Positions 18,306 through 26,552 of a stretch of DNA of 64,000 bases are shown here, one piece after another (positions within the stretch are counted from its first letter, which is position 1; each line of letters opens with the position of its first letter). Under the pieces are notes generated by a model, which was given only the letters and a program-made list of their open reading frames with translations, was not told the DNA's origin and did no database searches. The stretch lies in the NCBI GenBank assembly GCA_013817305.1, contig JACDCY010000003.1:21181-85180 (forward strand). Direction: 5' to 3'. The translations under genes and the position numbers were made by a program. Source of the DNA: Gemmatimonadaceae bacterium. Its GTDB lineage: Bacteria; Gemmatimonadota; Gemmatimonadetes; Gemmatimonadales; Gemmatimonadaceae.

Positions 18306-19397
18306 TTATCGCGGCAGCTCGTGCGCCCGGTACCGCGTCCAGATAACGACCACTCCACAACGCGAGCGCCGGCCGAGAAACTGCGGCGGAATCTCGCTGG
18401 CCTTGTACACCTCGATCGCCTCGATCTGGTCGGGGGCCATGTCCCGATCTATGCCCAGCGATGTGGGCGTGTACTCGTGGCCGTTGACGTAATAATCGAG
18501 GCTGCAGCCGATGGCGCCGCCACTCGCGCGGGTGCTCGAGGGAGTGGTCTGGTGCCCCCACCGGGTCATCACGGTGTGCACTTGTATCCCCCCGACGGAG
18601 CGGAGCACGTCGGTCAGCGTCTGCGGTCGCATCCGGTCCAGCGCTGCGCGATCGAAAAAAGCGCCCGTGCCGCGACGACGACGCTCGCTAAATCCGCTCG
18701 TCATCTCGAACGCGCCCGGACGCGCTGCCACGGTCACGTCCCGCAGCACGGCGGCGATCGGCTCCAGAATCAGATCCAGCACCGGCGGAGAGGGTCCGGC
18801 GGCGACCTGAAGGGTTCTCGGCCGGTACCCGAGCCGGCGCACGACAAGGCTCACGGCTCCTGCCTGGGGGACTGCCAGCTCGAATCGCCCCGCATCGTCG
18901 GACAAGCCCGCCGGCCCTTCGCCCACGCTGATCCGCGCACTCGGAATCGGTGCGCCACCGCTATCGCGAACGACGCCCTGCACGAACGCCGGGCGCGCCC
19001 GCGCAGGAAGCGTTGGCGCCGGCTCCAGGGGAAGCGTCACGGCGCCCGTGTTCCTCCCTGGAGGAACGGTGACGACCGCCACCGTACTGCCGCCCAGGGT
19101 CGCCCGGAACGTTATGGAAGATTTTCTCGGAAGCGCGCAGAACCGGTACTCCCCGACGGCGTTCGCCACGACGCTGGCGGTGCGGACTTGATCGATGAGC
19201 GAGTTCCCGGAAACACGCCAATCGGTCCAGGCGGCGCTGATTTCTGCGCCGGGTACCCGCGCGCCGGAAATGTCGCGGACTACGCCGTGGACCGAACGGC
19301 TGTCGCCGGCGGGGGCATTGCCGGTGCACAGTTGCGCCGCCGGCGAGGTGCCCGGCGCCAGGCATGCCAACACGAACATGGGCACAACGACTCTCAA
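18306..19397 (-). CDS. Secreted protein with two carboxypeptidase-regulatory-like repeats and a plug-like domain
   Basis: I favour the TTG at 19397 (363 residues): AAGGA lies 7 nt upstream and it gives a clean signal peptide (start-RVVVPMFVLACLAPG, ending SPAAQ). The frame stays open up to 19598, but that would overlap the divergent gene and bury the signal. Two beta-sandwich repeats (about 35-125 and 140-215) are followed by a plug-like domain (about 220-360; VTVAARPGAFEM, DVLRSVGGI, DQIEAIEVYKASEIPPQF). There is no barrel, so it cannot itself be a transporter. Probably periplasmic or surface-attached; function unknown. Confidence 0.75.
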   Translation of the reverse strand: MRVVVPMFVLACLAPGTSPAAQLCTGNAPAGDSRSVHGVVRDISGARVPGAEISAAWTDWRVSGNSLIDQVRTASVVANAVGEYRFCALPRKSSITFRATLGGSTVAVVTVPPGRNTGAVTLPLEPAPTLPARARPAFVQGVVRDSGGAPIPSARISVGEGPAGLSDDAGRFELAVPQAGAVSLVVRRLGYRPRTLQVAAGPSPPVLDLILEPIAAVLRDVTVAARPGAFEMTSGFSERRRRGTGAFFDRAALDRMRPQTLTDVLRSVGGIQVHTVMTRWGHQTTPSSTRASGGAIGCSLDYYVNGHEYTPTSLGIDRDMAPDQIEAIEVYKASEIPPQFLGRRSRCGVVVIWTRYRAHELPR

Positions 19398-19476
19398 TGG
19401 GGCATCCTTCGTTGACTGCTTCCTTACTACCTTGGGTAGGCGCCGTCCGCGTGTCAAGTAATCGCAAGGCCGCAAA

Positions 19477-20652
19477 GTGTTACTTATGACCCCTACGCAA
19501 CCCGGACTTCCGGGCAGCGCATTCTCAACCCGACTGTCCCGGTCCATGGCCGATCTGATCGAAGTCGCTTTCGTCGGTAATCGCAAGGAGTTCTTCACCT
19601 GGGATGGCCCCGAGCTGCCCGCAGTGAAGGCTCCCGTAATCGTCGACGCCGACCGCGGCGAGGATTTCGGCTATGTGCACGCCGTCGGCGAGCTGGCCGA
19701 GAAGCGGAGTCGCGGGTGCGCGCATGGCTGCGGCCACTCCGCCGGGACCAGCGAGCCCGCCACGCCGGCCCGCCGCGCGCTGCGGATCGCGAGCGACGCC
19801 GACGTGCGGCAAGCAGGCAGCATGAAAAAGCTGAGCGCGGACGCGCGCAGGCAGGCAGCGGAAAAGGTGAAGGGTGCCGGGCTGCAGATGAAGATCTCCG
19901 ACGCGGAATGGCAGTGGGACCGGCGCAAGCTGACACTGTACTTCACCGCGGAGAAACGCGTCGATTTCCGCAATTTGGTGCGCGACCTCGCGGCGCTGTT
20001 CAAGACGAGGATCGAGCTGAAGCAGATCGGCGTTCGCGACGAGGCGAAGCGTCTTGACGGGATCGGTCGCTGCGGCCGCCAGTATTGCTCGGCGTCGTGG
20101 CTGCCGGAGCTGCGGCCGGTCAATCTCGGCGTGGCCAAAGATCAGCGACTCTCGCTCAATCCCTCCCAGATCTCCGGTGCGTGCGGCCGCCTGATGTGCT
20201 GTCTCAGGTACGAGCACGAGATGTATGTCACGGCGCGGAAGCGGTTCCCCAAGGAAGGTCGCACGTTCACGACGCCCAAGGGTGAGGAGAAGGTTATCGC
20301 CAACGACATCTTCCAGGAGCGCGTCACTTTGCGCGCCGTAGAGGGCGAGCTAAGAGTGCTCAGTCTGGCGGAGTTCGCGCGGGAGACTGGTTTCGTGTCG
20401 GCCGCTCCCTCGGTTGTGAGCGAGTCCGTCGCCGACGCCGCCGCCGGGGCCGCGGACGACCTCGCGCTCGTGGAAGAGCTGATAGCAGAAGAGTCCGGCG
20501 GCACGGAGCCCGTTGCTCCGGCGGACGTTCCCGAGACGGGATCGCTCTTCCCGGCGGCTTCCGCCGAGGAGCAGGCCCAGGGCGCTGCCCGCCGGCGGCG
20601 GCGCGGACGCCGCGGCGGGCGCAAGAATCGTGGCCCCAAGCAAGGCGACTGA
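19477..20652 (+). CDS. RicT/PSP1-like regulatory iron-sulfur-type protein
   Basis: 391 residues from a GTG at 19477; an ATG at 19486 is also possible, and the conserved domain begins only at MADLIEVAF (about residue 24). It carries the PSP1 C-terminal domain with its Cys cluster (CAHGCGH, GRCGRQYCSASW, SGACGRLMCCLRYEHE), as in Bacillus YaaT/RicT, where Cys residues ligate an iron-sulfur cluster and the protein partners RNase Y. The C-terminus is acidic then strongly basic (RRRRRGRRGGRKNRG), which suggests RNA contact. metG follows 2 nt later. The exact role here is unknown. Confidence 0.85.
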   Translation: MLLMTPTQPGLPGSAFSTRLSRSMADLIEVAFVGNRKEFFTWDGPELPAVKAPVIVDADRGEDFGYVHAVGELAEKRSRGCAHGCGHSAGTSEPATPARRALRIASDADVRQAGSMKKLSADARRQAAEKVKGAGLQMKISDAEWQWDRRKLTLYFTAEKRVDFRNLVRDLAALFKTRIELKQIGVRDEAKRLDGIGRCGRQYCSASWLPELRPVNLGVAKDQRLSLNPSQISGACGRLMCCLRYEHEMYVTARKRFPKEGRTFTTPKGEEKVIANDIFQERVTLRAVEGELRVLSLAEFARETGFVSAAPSVVSESVADAAAGAADDLALVEELIAEESGGTEPVAPADVPETGSLFPAASAEEQAQGAARRRRRGRRGGRKNRGPKQGD

Positions 20653-20654
20653 GC

Positions 20655-22217
20655 TTGGCCAACTTCTACATCACGACAGCGATCGACTACGCCAACGGTG
20701 ACCCGCATCACGGTCACGCGTTCGAGAAGATCGGCGCAGACGTTATCGCGCGGTACCACCGCATGCGCGGTGACGACGTCCACTTCCTGATCGGGATGGA
20801 CGAGCACGGTCAGAAAGTCGCGCAGGCGGCCGCCGACCGCGGCGTCCCTCCGCAAGCCTTCGTGGACGAGATCGTCGCCAAGTTCGTCGGGATGTGGCGC
20901 CGGCTCGAGATCTCGCACGACCAGTTCATCCGGACAACCGACGATGCCCACCGGAAGGGAGTGCGCGCGCTGATCAATCGGATCAACGAAAACAACCCTG
21001 ATGATTTCTACGAGAAGAGCTACGAAGGGTGGTATTGCGTGGGATGCGAGCTGTTCAAGCGCGACAACGAGATCGTCGCAGGGCGGTGCGTGGACCACCG
21101 CACCCGCGAGCTCGAATGGACCGAGGAGCGAAACTGGTTTTTCCGCCTCACTCGCTACTCCGATTTCCTCAAGCGCCTGCTCGACGAGCGGCGCGAGTTC
21201 CTCCAGCCCGAGACGAGATGGAACGAGATCCGATCGCTGCTGGAGCAGGGCCTGGAAGACATATCGATCTCCCGCGCGCGTCTGAGCTGGGCGATCCCCT
21301 TCCCGCTGCAATCCGCCGATCCCGCGGCCGCCGAGCAGGGCACGTGGGTTTGGTTCGACGCTCTGCCGAATTATCTCACGGCGACGGGGTACCCCGACCC
21401 GAAGTATCGCGAGCGCTGGCCGGCGCAGCTGCACGTGGTGGGCAAAGACATCACGAGACTGCACGCCGTGGTGTGGCCGGCCATGCTGCAGGCGGCGCAG
21501 CTGGCGCTGCCGGAGCGCGTCTGGGCTCACGGCTTCGTACTACTCGGCGGCGAGCGGTTCAGTAAATCCTCGGGCGTGCGGCTCGATCTCGACGAGGCGA
21601 TCGATCGCTACGGGCCCGATGCGCTGCGCTATTACCTGATGCGGGAGATCCCATTCGATGCCGACGGCTCCTTCTCCTGGGAGCGCTTCGAGGATCGGTA
21701 CAACGCCGAGCTGGCCAACGCGTTCGGAAACCTCGCGAGCCGCACAGTGGCGATGGTCGAGAAGTACTGCGAGGGCGTGGTGCCTGCGGGCGCGCCAAAC
21801 GACGTTGACGCCGCCGACGCCCTGGATTACGCGGCGTACCACACGGCCATGGCCGGCGAGCGCGGATACCTGCTGCACGAAGGGCTCAAGAGCATTTGGG
21901 CGACCGTCGCGCGCGGCAATGAGTTCGTGGACAGGCAAGCGCCGTGGAAGCTGGCCAAGGATCCGGCAAAGAGCGACGAGCTCGCTGGCGTGCTGGCCTC
22001 GCTCATCCGGCAGCTGGCGCGGCATGCGGTGCATGTCGCGCCTTTCATGCCCGGCAAAGCACAGGAGCTGTGGAACTCCCTCGGAGCTCCCGGCAAGGTA
22101 GAGGCGGTGCGATTCGCCGACGTGGAGCGAATCGACCCCACCGGGTGGCGGGTGGCAAAGGGCCCGCCGCTGTTCCCGAAGGAGCTCAGCGGCGAGGCCC
22201 GAACTTTACCTGCTTAA
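20655..22217 (+). CDS. metG: Methionyl-tRNA synthetase
   Basis: 520 residues with a TTG start 2 nt after the RicT-like stop. The class I signature appears as DPHHGH (residues 18-23) and the KMSKS loop as RFSKSS (301-306). The connective insert holds a CVGC pair. It ends after the anticodon-binding helical domain and lacks the C-terminal tRNA-binding extension some MetRS carry. It charges tRNA-Met. Its TAA shares 3 nt with the stop of the convergent LemA gene. Confidence 0.97.
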   Translation: MANFYITTAIDYANGDPHHGHAFEKIGADVIARYHRMRGDDVHFLIGMDEHGQKVAQAAADRGVPPQAFVDEIVAKFVGMWRRLEISHDQFIRTTDDAHRKGVRALINRINENNPDDFYEKSYEGWYCVGCELFKRDNEIVAGRCVDHRTRELEWTEERNWFFRLTRYSDFLKRLLDERREFLQPETRWNEIRSLLEQGLEDISISRARLSWAIPFPLQSADPAAAEQGTWVWFDALPNYLTATGYPDPKYRERWPAQLHVVGKDITRLHAVVWPAMLQAAQLALPERVWAHGFVLLGGERFSKSSGVRLDLDEAIDRYGPDALRYYLMREIPFDADGSFSWERFEDRYNAELANAFGNLASRTVAMVEKYCEGVVPAGAPNDVDAADALDYAAYHTAMAGERGYLLHEGLKSIWATVARGNEFVDRQAPWKLAKDPAKSDELAGVLASLIRQLARHAVHVAPFMPGKAQELWNSLGAPGKVEAVRFADVERIDPTGWRVAKGPPLFPKELSGEARTLPA

Positions 22218-22783
22218 GGTCGCGTGAAATCCACTTGCGGGGGCGTTTCCGCCGCTCCGGGTGCGTTGAAGTATTCGCGCGGCTTCGCGCCCGTGACCAT
22301 CGCCGTCAACTTCTGCGGCAGCGTACGGATATACGCGTTGTACTGGTTCACCGCCGCGTTGTAATCCGTCCGGGCTACCGCGATCCGGTTCTCCGTGCCG
22401 GCGAGCTCGTCCTGCAGCCGAAGGAAGTTTTGGTCCGACTTGAGCTGCGGATATGCCTCCACCGTCACTAGGAGCCGGCCAAGTGCACCGGTGAGCTGCG
22501 CGTTCGCGGCTGCAGCCTCGCCGGGGTCGCCCGACTGGATCGCGCTGAGCAGCCCCGAGCGGGCGCGCGCGACTTCAATGAAGATCGTCTCTTCCTGCTT
22601 GGCATAGCCCTTGACCGTGGCGACGAGATTCGGCACCAGATCTGCGCGGCGCTGGAGCTGAACGTCGATCTGCTGCTTGGCCTGGGCGGCCTGCTCGTCG
22701 TACCGCTGGATGGTGTTGTAGCCGCAGCCCGAGAGAAGTACCGGGATCGCTACTACCAGATAGAGTTTCGAGAAGCCGCTCAT
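22214..22783 (-). CDS. LemA-family membrane-anchored lipoprotein
   Basis: 189 residues from the ATG at 22783, which gives a lipobox signal (IPVLLSGCGYN); upstream starts would bury it. Typical LemA features follow: RYDEQAAQAKQQIDVQLQRR, DLVPNLVATVKGYAKQE, EAYPQLKSDQNFLRLQDEL. The mature part is a four-helix bundle. The family is widespread but poorly understood. In many bacteria lemA sits next to a TPM-domain gene, and here a TPM-domain gene lies about 0.9 kb upstream with a nucleotidyltransferase between, so the three may act together. Confidence 0.92.
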   Translation of the reverse strand: MSGFSKLYLVVAIPVLLSGCGYNTIQRYDEQAAQAKQQIDVQLQRRADLVPNLVATVKGYAKQEETIFIEVARARSGLLSAIQSGDPGEAAAANAQLTGALGRLLVTVEAYPQLKSDQNFLRLQDELAGTENRIAVARTDYNAAVNQYNAYIRTLPQKLTAMVTGAKPREYFNAPGAAETPPQVDFTRP

Positions 22784-22870
22784 CGGGGTTTCCGGTTGAG
22801 AGTTGTGGTGGGACGGTACTGCGTGCGGCGTGCAGGACAATACGTGAAATACTGGCAGTTTGTGACGTTC

Positions 22871-23578
22871 TCAGGCACGCGCGAACCTGTCCAGGTGATG
22901 CGCCAGGTGCTCGACCGCCAGCAGATAATCCCCGAGTGCCTTGGGCGCCTCTCCCGCGCGGAGCTTGGTCTGGCCACGAACGTGCCTGACCACCCGCAGG
23001 AGCGCTTCGGCGTCGAAGCCCGAGCGGTCCGCGACCATCCGGCTAAGCGCCTCATAATCGGTCGGCGGAGTGTCGCCATGCAGTCGCACGACCGCGCGGA
23101 GGAGTATCATCAGCTTGCTGAGGCTGCGCTCCAGTATCTCGAGCTGCGCGCGCGAATCGGCGCTGGCGCCGAAGACCGATTGGCGGAGATGCAGGAGCTT
23201 GCCCATCGCCTCCTGCTCTACCTGCAAGCGGAGATGCTCCCGCGATACGGTGATGCCGGCGAAGACGTCGTCGCCGAACAGGACGCGGTTTCGTTCCAGG
23301 ATGTCGGAGTACTCCATGGGAAACACGTCCGCCGACGAGCGCCACTCGCGCTCGGTAAAGATCATCGGCGGGGGGTTGCCTCCGGACATCCAGGCTTTGG
23401 TCACCGAAGCCGCCGCCCGCAGCGTCTCGAGCGGCAGCTCGTCCACAACAACCAGCACGTTGGAGTCAGATCGCCGGGGAATGTGCTCGCCGGCGACCGT
23501 CGAGCCGTACAACACGACCGCGCGAAGGGCCGGGCCGTAGGCCGCGCGGAGCTGGGTGACGAGCTGGTCGAGGGACAT
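22871..23578 (-). CDS. Pol-beta-type nucleotidyltransferase domain protein
   Basis: 235 residues from the ATG at 23578 (an in-frame TTG at 23584 adds two). The N-terminal fold has the GS motif (VVLYGST, G25-S26), followed by RRSDSNVLVV. The usual two-acid motif (D-x-D) reads D38-S-N40, so one metal-binding Asp is replaced. The C-terminal half is helical and resembles the HEPN-like regions paired with such domains. It could still bind nucleotide and metal weakly or be inactive. Function unknown. Confidence 0.7.
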   Translation of the reverse strand: MSLDQLVTQLRAAYGPALRAVVLYGSTVAGEHIPRRSDSNVLVVVDELPLETLRAAASVTKAWMSGGNPPPMIFTEREWRSSADVFPMEYSDILERNRVLFGDDVFAGITVSREHLRLQVEQEAMGKLLHLRQSVFGASADSRAQLEILERSLSKLMILLRAVVRLHGDTPPTDYEALSRMVADRSGFDAEALLRVVRHVRGQTKLRAGEAPKALGDYLLAVEHLAHHLDRFARA

Positions 23579-23585
23579 TGCCAAA

Positions 23586-23671
23586 AGTTATCAGGTATCA
23601 GGTATCAGCTATTAGAAGGGAAACTCCGGGCGCGTAGTTCTCTGATACCTGATGCCTGATACCTGAAAACT
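23586..23671. repeat. Heptamer-built inverted repeat (TATCAGG units)
   Basis: The left arm (23586-23608) carries three head-to-tail TATCAGG-type heptamers. The right arm (23642-23671) carries four in inverted orientation (CTGATAC units, one variant), with a 33-nt spacer. The arms can pair into a long hairpin just upstream of the nucleotidyltransferase start and downstream of the TPM gene stop. It looks like a short tandem repeat palindrome or REP-like element rather than a normal terminator. Confidence 0.75.
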
Positions 23672-23680
23672 TTCCCATTA

Positions 23681-24529
23681 TCACCAGCTGGATCCGCCGC
23701 CGCCGCCACCGAACCCGCCTCCTCCTCCGAACCCACCAAAGCCGCCGCCACCGCCGAATCCGCCGCCGCTCCCCCAACCCCCGCCGCGGCCCGTGGGAAG
23801 GAATATCGGCACCGGCAGCCAGCCTCCGCCGCCACGACCCCCGCGTCCTCCGCGCCCACGCCGGCTCATGCGACTAATGATGATTATCAGCATCACCATG
23901 AAGATGATATTGCCGATCGGGAAGGGCTCATCCCTCTGCGCGCGGCGCGCCGCAACGGCGGGCGGTGCGATGGCCGTGTCGATGGCGAACCCGAACTCGG
24001 CGGCAAATCTCTGCGCCACCGCGAAGGTGATCGTCTCGATCGCGCCGCCGTACTCCCGCGCGGCGAACAGCGGCGTCGCGGACCTGCAGATGTCACCGGC
24101 GGTCGCGTCGGTGATGAATCCTTCCGAGCCCGTGCCAGTTTCTATCCGGCACCGGCCGCGGCCATCCGCGCTGGTTTCCTTCGGCACTACCAGAATCACT
24201 ACGCCCGCATTGCGGGTCGGATCGCCGGGATCCCCGATCTTCCCCACCCGCCACTCGCGCCCGATCCGCAGCGCTATCTCGGTGACGTCCCGGTCACCGA
24301 TGTCCGGAAGGGTTACGACGGCGATCTCGCCGCGTGATTTGGTCCGTACGTCCTCCGCGATCCTCGCGATCCTCGCTTCCTGCGTGGCGGGGATGACATT
24401 CGCGAAATCGTTGACGAGTCCGGCCGGGGCCGGTAGCTGCGCGCCCTGCAGCAGCGTGGCAAGAAATTGAAAGAAAAGGGACAAGAAGCGCTGTTGGCTG
24501 TGGCTATTGGCGTCGGTCAAGCGGAACAT
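23681..24529 (-). CDS. TPM-domain (YgcG-like) membrane protein with Gly-rich tail
   Basis: About 282 residues from the ATG at 24529, which avoids overlap with the divergent gene; an upstream start at 24583 is possible. An export signal (RFLSLFFQFLATLLQ) leads into the TPM fold (about 35-165; VNDFANVIPA, GEIAVVTLPDIGDRDV, RNAGVVILVVPKE, CRIETGTGSEG), then one membrane helix (IGNIIFMVMLIIIISRM, about 200-218), a basic patch, and a very Gly-rich tail ending GGGGSSW. TPM proteins are often encoded with LemA and may act in membrane or photosystem quality control elsewhere. Role here unknown. Confidence 0.85.
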   Translation of the reverse strand: MFRLTDANSHSQQRFLSLFFQFLATLLQGAQLPAPAGLVNDFANVIPATQEARIARIAEDVRTKSRGEIAVVTLPDIGDRDVTEIALRIGREWRVGKIGDPGDPTRNAGVVILVVPKETSADGRGRCRIETGTGSEGFITDATAGDICRSATPLFAAREYGGAIETITFAVAQRFAAEFGFAIDTAIAPPAVAARRAQRDEPFPIGNIIFMVMLIIIISRMSRRGRGGRGGRGGGGWLPVPIFLPTGRGGGWGSGGGFGGGGGFGGFGGGGGFGGGGGGSSW

Positions 24530-24571
24530 AGGGGATTGACCACCGCTACGTACCTGCCGACGTTTACTTCT

Positions 24572-25255
24572 GTGAATACACATTTCGCGGCACCAGCTCT
24601 CGTGATCGCGACCGTGATCGTCGCCATCTCCTGCACGCGCTCACCCGAGCCGTCGAAGCCCGCCGTCACGGCGACGCCGGCGTCCGCGCCCCGCTCGGCG
24701 CGCGCGGACTCCCTGCGAATACTCGCCGACCGCAGCAGGATCGAGGGTGACTCCGCCGCGCCGGTATGGATCATCGACGTCAGCGATTTCCAGTGCCCGT
24801 ACTGCGCGGAATGGCAGCGCAACACCCATGAGGCGCTGCGCGCCGAGTTCGTGCGGACCGGTAAGGCGAAGCTGGCATTCGTCAACTTTCCCCTGGAGCA
24901 GCATCGCCATGCCATCCCGGCGGCGCGCGCCGCGATGTGCGCCGGAGTTCAGGGACGATTCTGGCCCGTGCATGACGCGATTTTCGAGACGCAGACGCGC
25001 TGGGCGGACGCGACCGACGCAACTCCGATCTTCGAGTCCATCGCCCGCACGGCGGGGGTACGACTTGCCGATTGGAAGGAGTGCGTTGCTTCCGGAGTGA
25101 TGGATCCTTTGATCCAGGCCGACCGCGATCGCGCGACGGCGGCGGGCGTGCGCTCAACGCCGACATTCATCATCGGCCGGCAGATCGTCAGCGGCGCAGC
25201 GCCCATCGAGGAGTTCCGTCGCCTCATCAACCTCGCATCAGTGCCCCAGCCGTAA
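24572..25255 (+). CDS. DsbA-family thiol-disulfide oxidoreductase lipoprotein
   Basis: 227 residues from the GTG at 24572, chosen because it gives a lipoprotein signal (VIATVIVAISC). The thioredoxin-fold active site is CPYC (residues 75-78) in DFQCPYCAEW, with the cis-Pro loop GVRSTPTFIIG near the end, typical of the DsbA/DsbG-like Thioredoxin_4 family. Acts in the periplasm on protein disulfides. No DsbB or vitamin K reductase partner is nearby. It lies 4 nt upstream of waaA, so they are probably co-transcribed. Confidence 0.88.
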   Translation: MNTHFAAPALVIATVIVAISCTRSPEPSKPAVTATPASAPRSARADSLRILADRSRIEGDSAAPVWIIDVSDFQCPYCAEWQRNTHEALRAEFVRTGKAKLAFVNFPLEQHRHAIPAARAAMCAGVQGRFWPVHDAIFETQTRWADATDATPIFESIARTAGVRLADWKECVASGVMDPLIQADRDRATAAGVRSTPTFIIGRQIVSGAAPIEEFRRLINLASVPQP

Positions 25256-25259
25256 AGCC

Positions 25260-26552
25260 ATGAACCGTGCGGCACGGCTGCTGTACGGTGCCGCGGGACA
25301 GCTGAGCCGGGTCGCGCCGGTGCTTGCGCCGCCCGGCGCGTCGCGCATTTCGGTCGCGCTCCGCGCGCGGCGCGGACTGACGGAGCGGTTCAACGAGTGG
25401 GCCCGGCGATCGCGCGACCGGTCGAGACCTCTGCTGTGGATCCATGCGTCGTCCGTCGGCGAAGCGCTGCAGGCGAAGCCGGTCGCTGCTCTCGTGCGCG
25501 CGAGGCGGCCCGACGTCCAGATCGTGTATACGTTTTTCTCCCCCAGCGGGCGCCAGCTCGCGGGAAAGATCGACGCGGACTACGTGGACTATCTCCCGTT
25601 TGACAACACCGCGGACATGGACGCCGTGCTGAACGCGCTGCGCCCGACGGCGCTCGTGTTCAGCAAGCTGGACGTGTGGCCGGTGCTGGTCGAGCGCGCC
25701 AAGCTCCGGGGCGTCGCGCTGGCGCTCGTCAGCGGCGTCCTCCCCACTAACTCCCGGCGGCTGGCCGGCCTCGGCGGCGCGCTCGCGCGCGACGCGTACC
25801 TGGCGCTCGACGCAATTGGTGCGGTTGCAGCCGAAGACGCCGATGCTTTCGCTGCGGCTGGCATTCCCCGCGCCCGAATCGACGTGACCGGCGACACGAG
25901 CTTCGACCAGGTGATCGCGCGCGCCAGGACCGCGCGGGGCTCTGCCCTTGTCGAAGGCTTGTCGTCGTCACGCTTTACCCTCGTGGCCGGATCGACCTGG
26001 CCGAACGACCACCGACTGATCTTTCCCGCCTGGGATCGCATCAGGAAATCCGGAATCGATGGCCGGCTCATCATCGCTCCGCACGACCTGACCGAGCGGC
26101 ATATGGGAGCGATCGAGGCGTGGGCGCGCCCGTCGTACTCGCTCGCTCGACTGAGCGAGCCGGGCGCGCGCAGCGCCGATATCGTGATAGTGGACCGATA
26201 CGGCGTGCTGGGCGATCTCTACGCGACAGCCGATGTCGCGTACGTGGGCGGAGGCCTGCACCGGGCCGGGTTGCATTCCGTCATCGAGCCCGCGTCGTTC
26301 GGGGTGCCGGTTATTTACGGCGGCACGCACGCGCGAAGGCGCGACGCCGACGTGCTGCGCGCGGCCGGAGCGGCGCTGGCAATCGACAGCGTGGATTCCC
26401 TCGAACGCGCAGTTAGCGGCTGGCACCCCGCCGACAAAAGAAAAACCGCGGGCGCAGGCGCGCTCGCGGTCGTGAGACGGGAGGCAGGCGCCTCGGAGAG
26501 GAGCTACGCGCTCTTGATGGCACTCATGTCGGGGCCCAGCTTGGGGGCATGA
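25260..26552 (+). CDS. waaA: 3-deoxy-D-manno-octulosonic acid (KDO) transferase
   Basis: 430 residues matching the GT30 family: N-terminal hydrophobic segment, LLWIHASSVGEALQA, IVYTFFSPSGRQLA, VAGSTWPNDHRLI, RLIIAPHDLTERH, YVGGGLHRAGLHSVIEPASFGVPVIYG. It adds KDO to lipid A at the inner membrane, so the host makes LPS. The last 49 nt overlap the end of the convergent EAL gene, and that gene's terminator lies inside the waaA coding region. The C-terminus still looks native (GASERSYALL). Confidence 0.94.
   Translation: MNRAARLLYGAAGQLSRVAPVLAPPGASRISVALRARRGLTERFNEWARRSRDRSRPLLWIHASSVGEALQAKPVAALVRARRPDVQIVYTFFSPSGRQLAGKIDADYVDYLPFDNTADMDAVLNALRPTALVFSKLDVWPVLVERAKLRGVALALVSGVLPTNSRRLAGLGGALARDAYLALDAIGAVAAEDADAFAAAGIPRARIDVTGDTSFDQVIARARTARGSALVEGLSSSRFTLVAGSTWPNDHRLIFPAWDRIRKSGIDGRLIIAPHDLTERHMGAIEAWARPSYSLARLSEPGARSADIVIVDRYGVLGDLYATADVAYVGGGLHRAGLHSVIEPASFGVPVIYGGTHARRRDADVLRAAGAALAIDSVDSLERAVSGWHPADKRKTAGAGALAVVRREAGASERSYALLMALMSGPSLGA
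26441..26469 (-). terminator. Rho-independent terminator of the EAL operon, inside waaA
   Basis: On the minus strand CCGCGAGCGC pairs with GCGCCCGCGG (one A/C mismatch) around a 4-nt loop, followed by TTTTT at 26445-26441. It lies 35 nt after the EAL gene stop and within the 3' coding part of waaA. Confidence 0.7.

Noticed and set aside
23586..23671. CRISPR array
   Set aside because: Units are 7 nt, directly abutting and inverted across a single spacer, with no regular 25-40 nt spacers and no cas genes.
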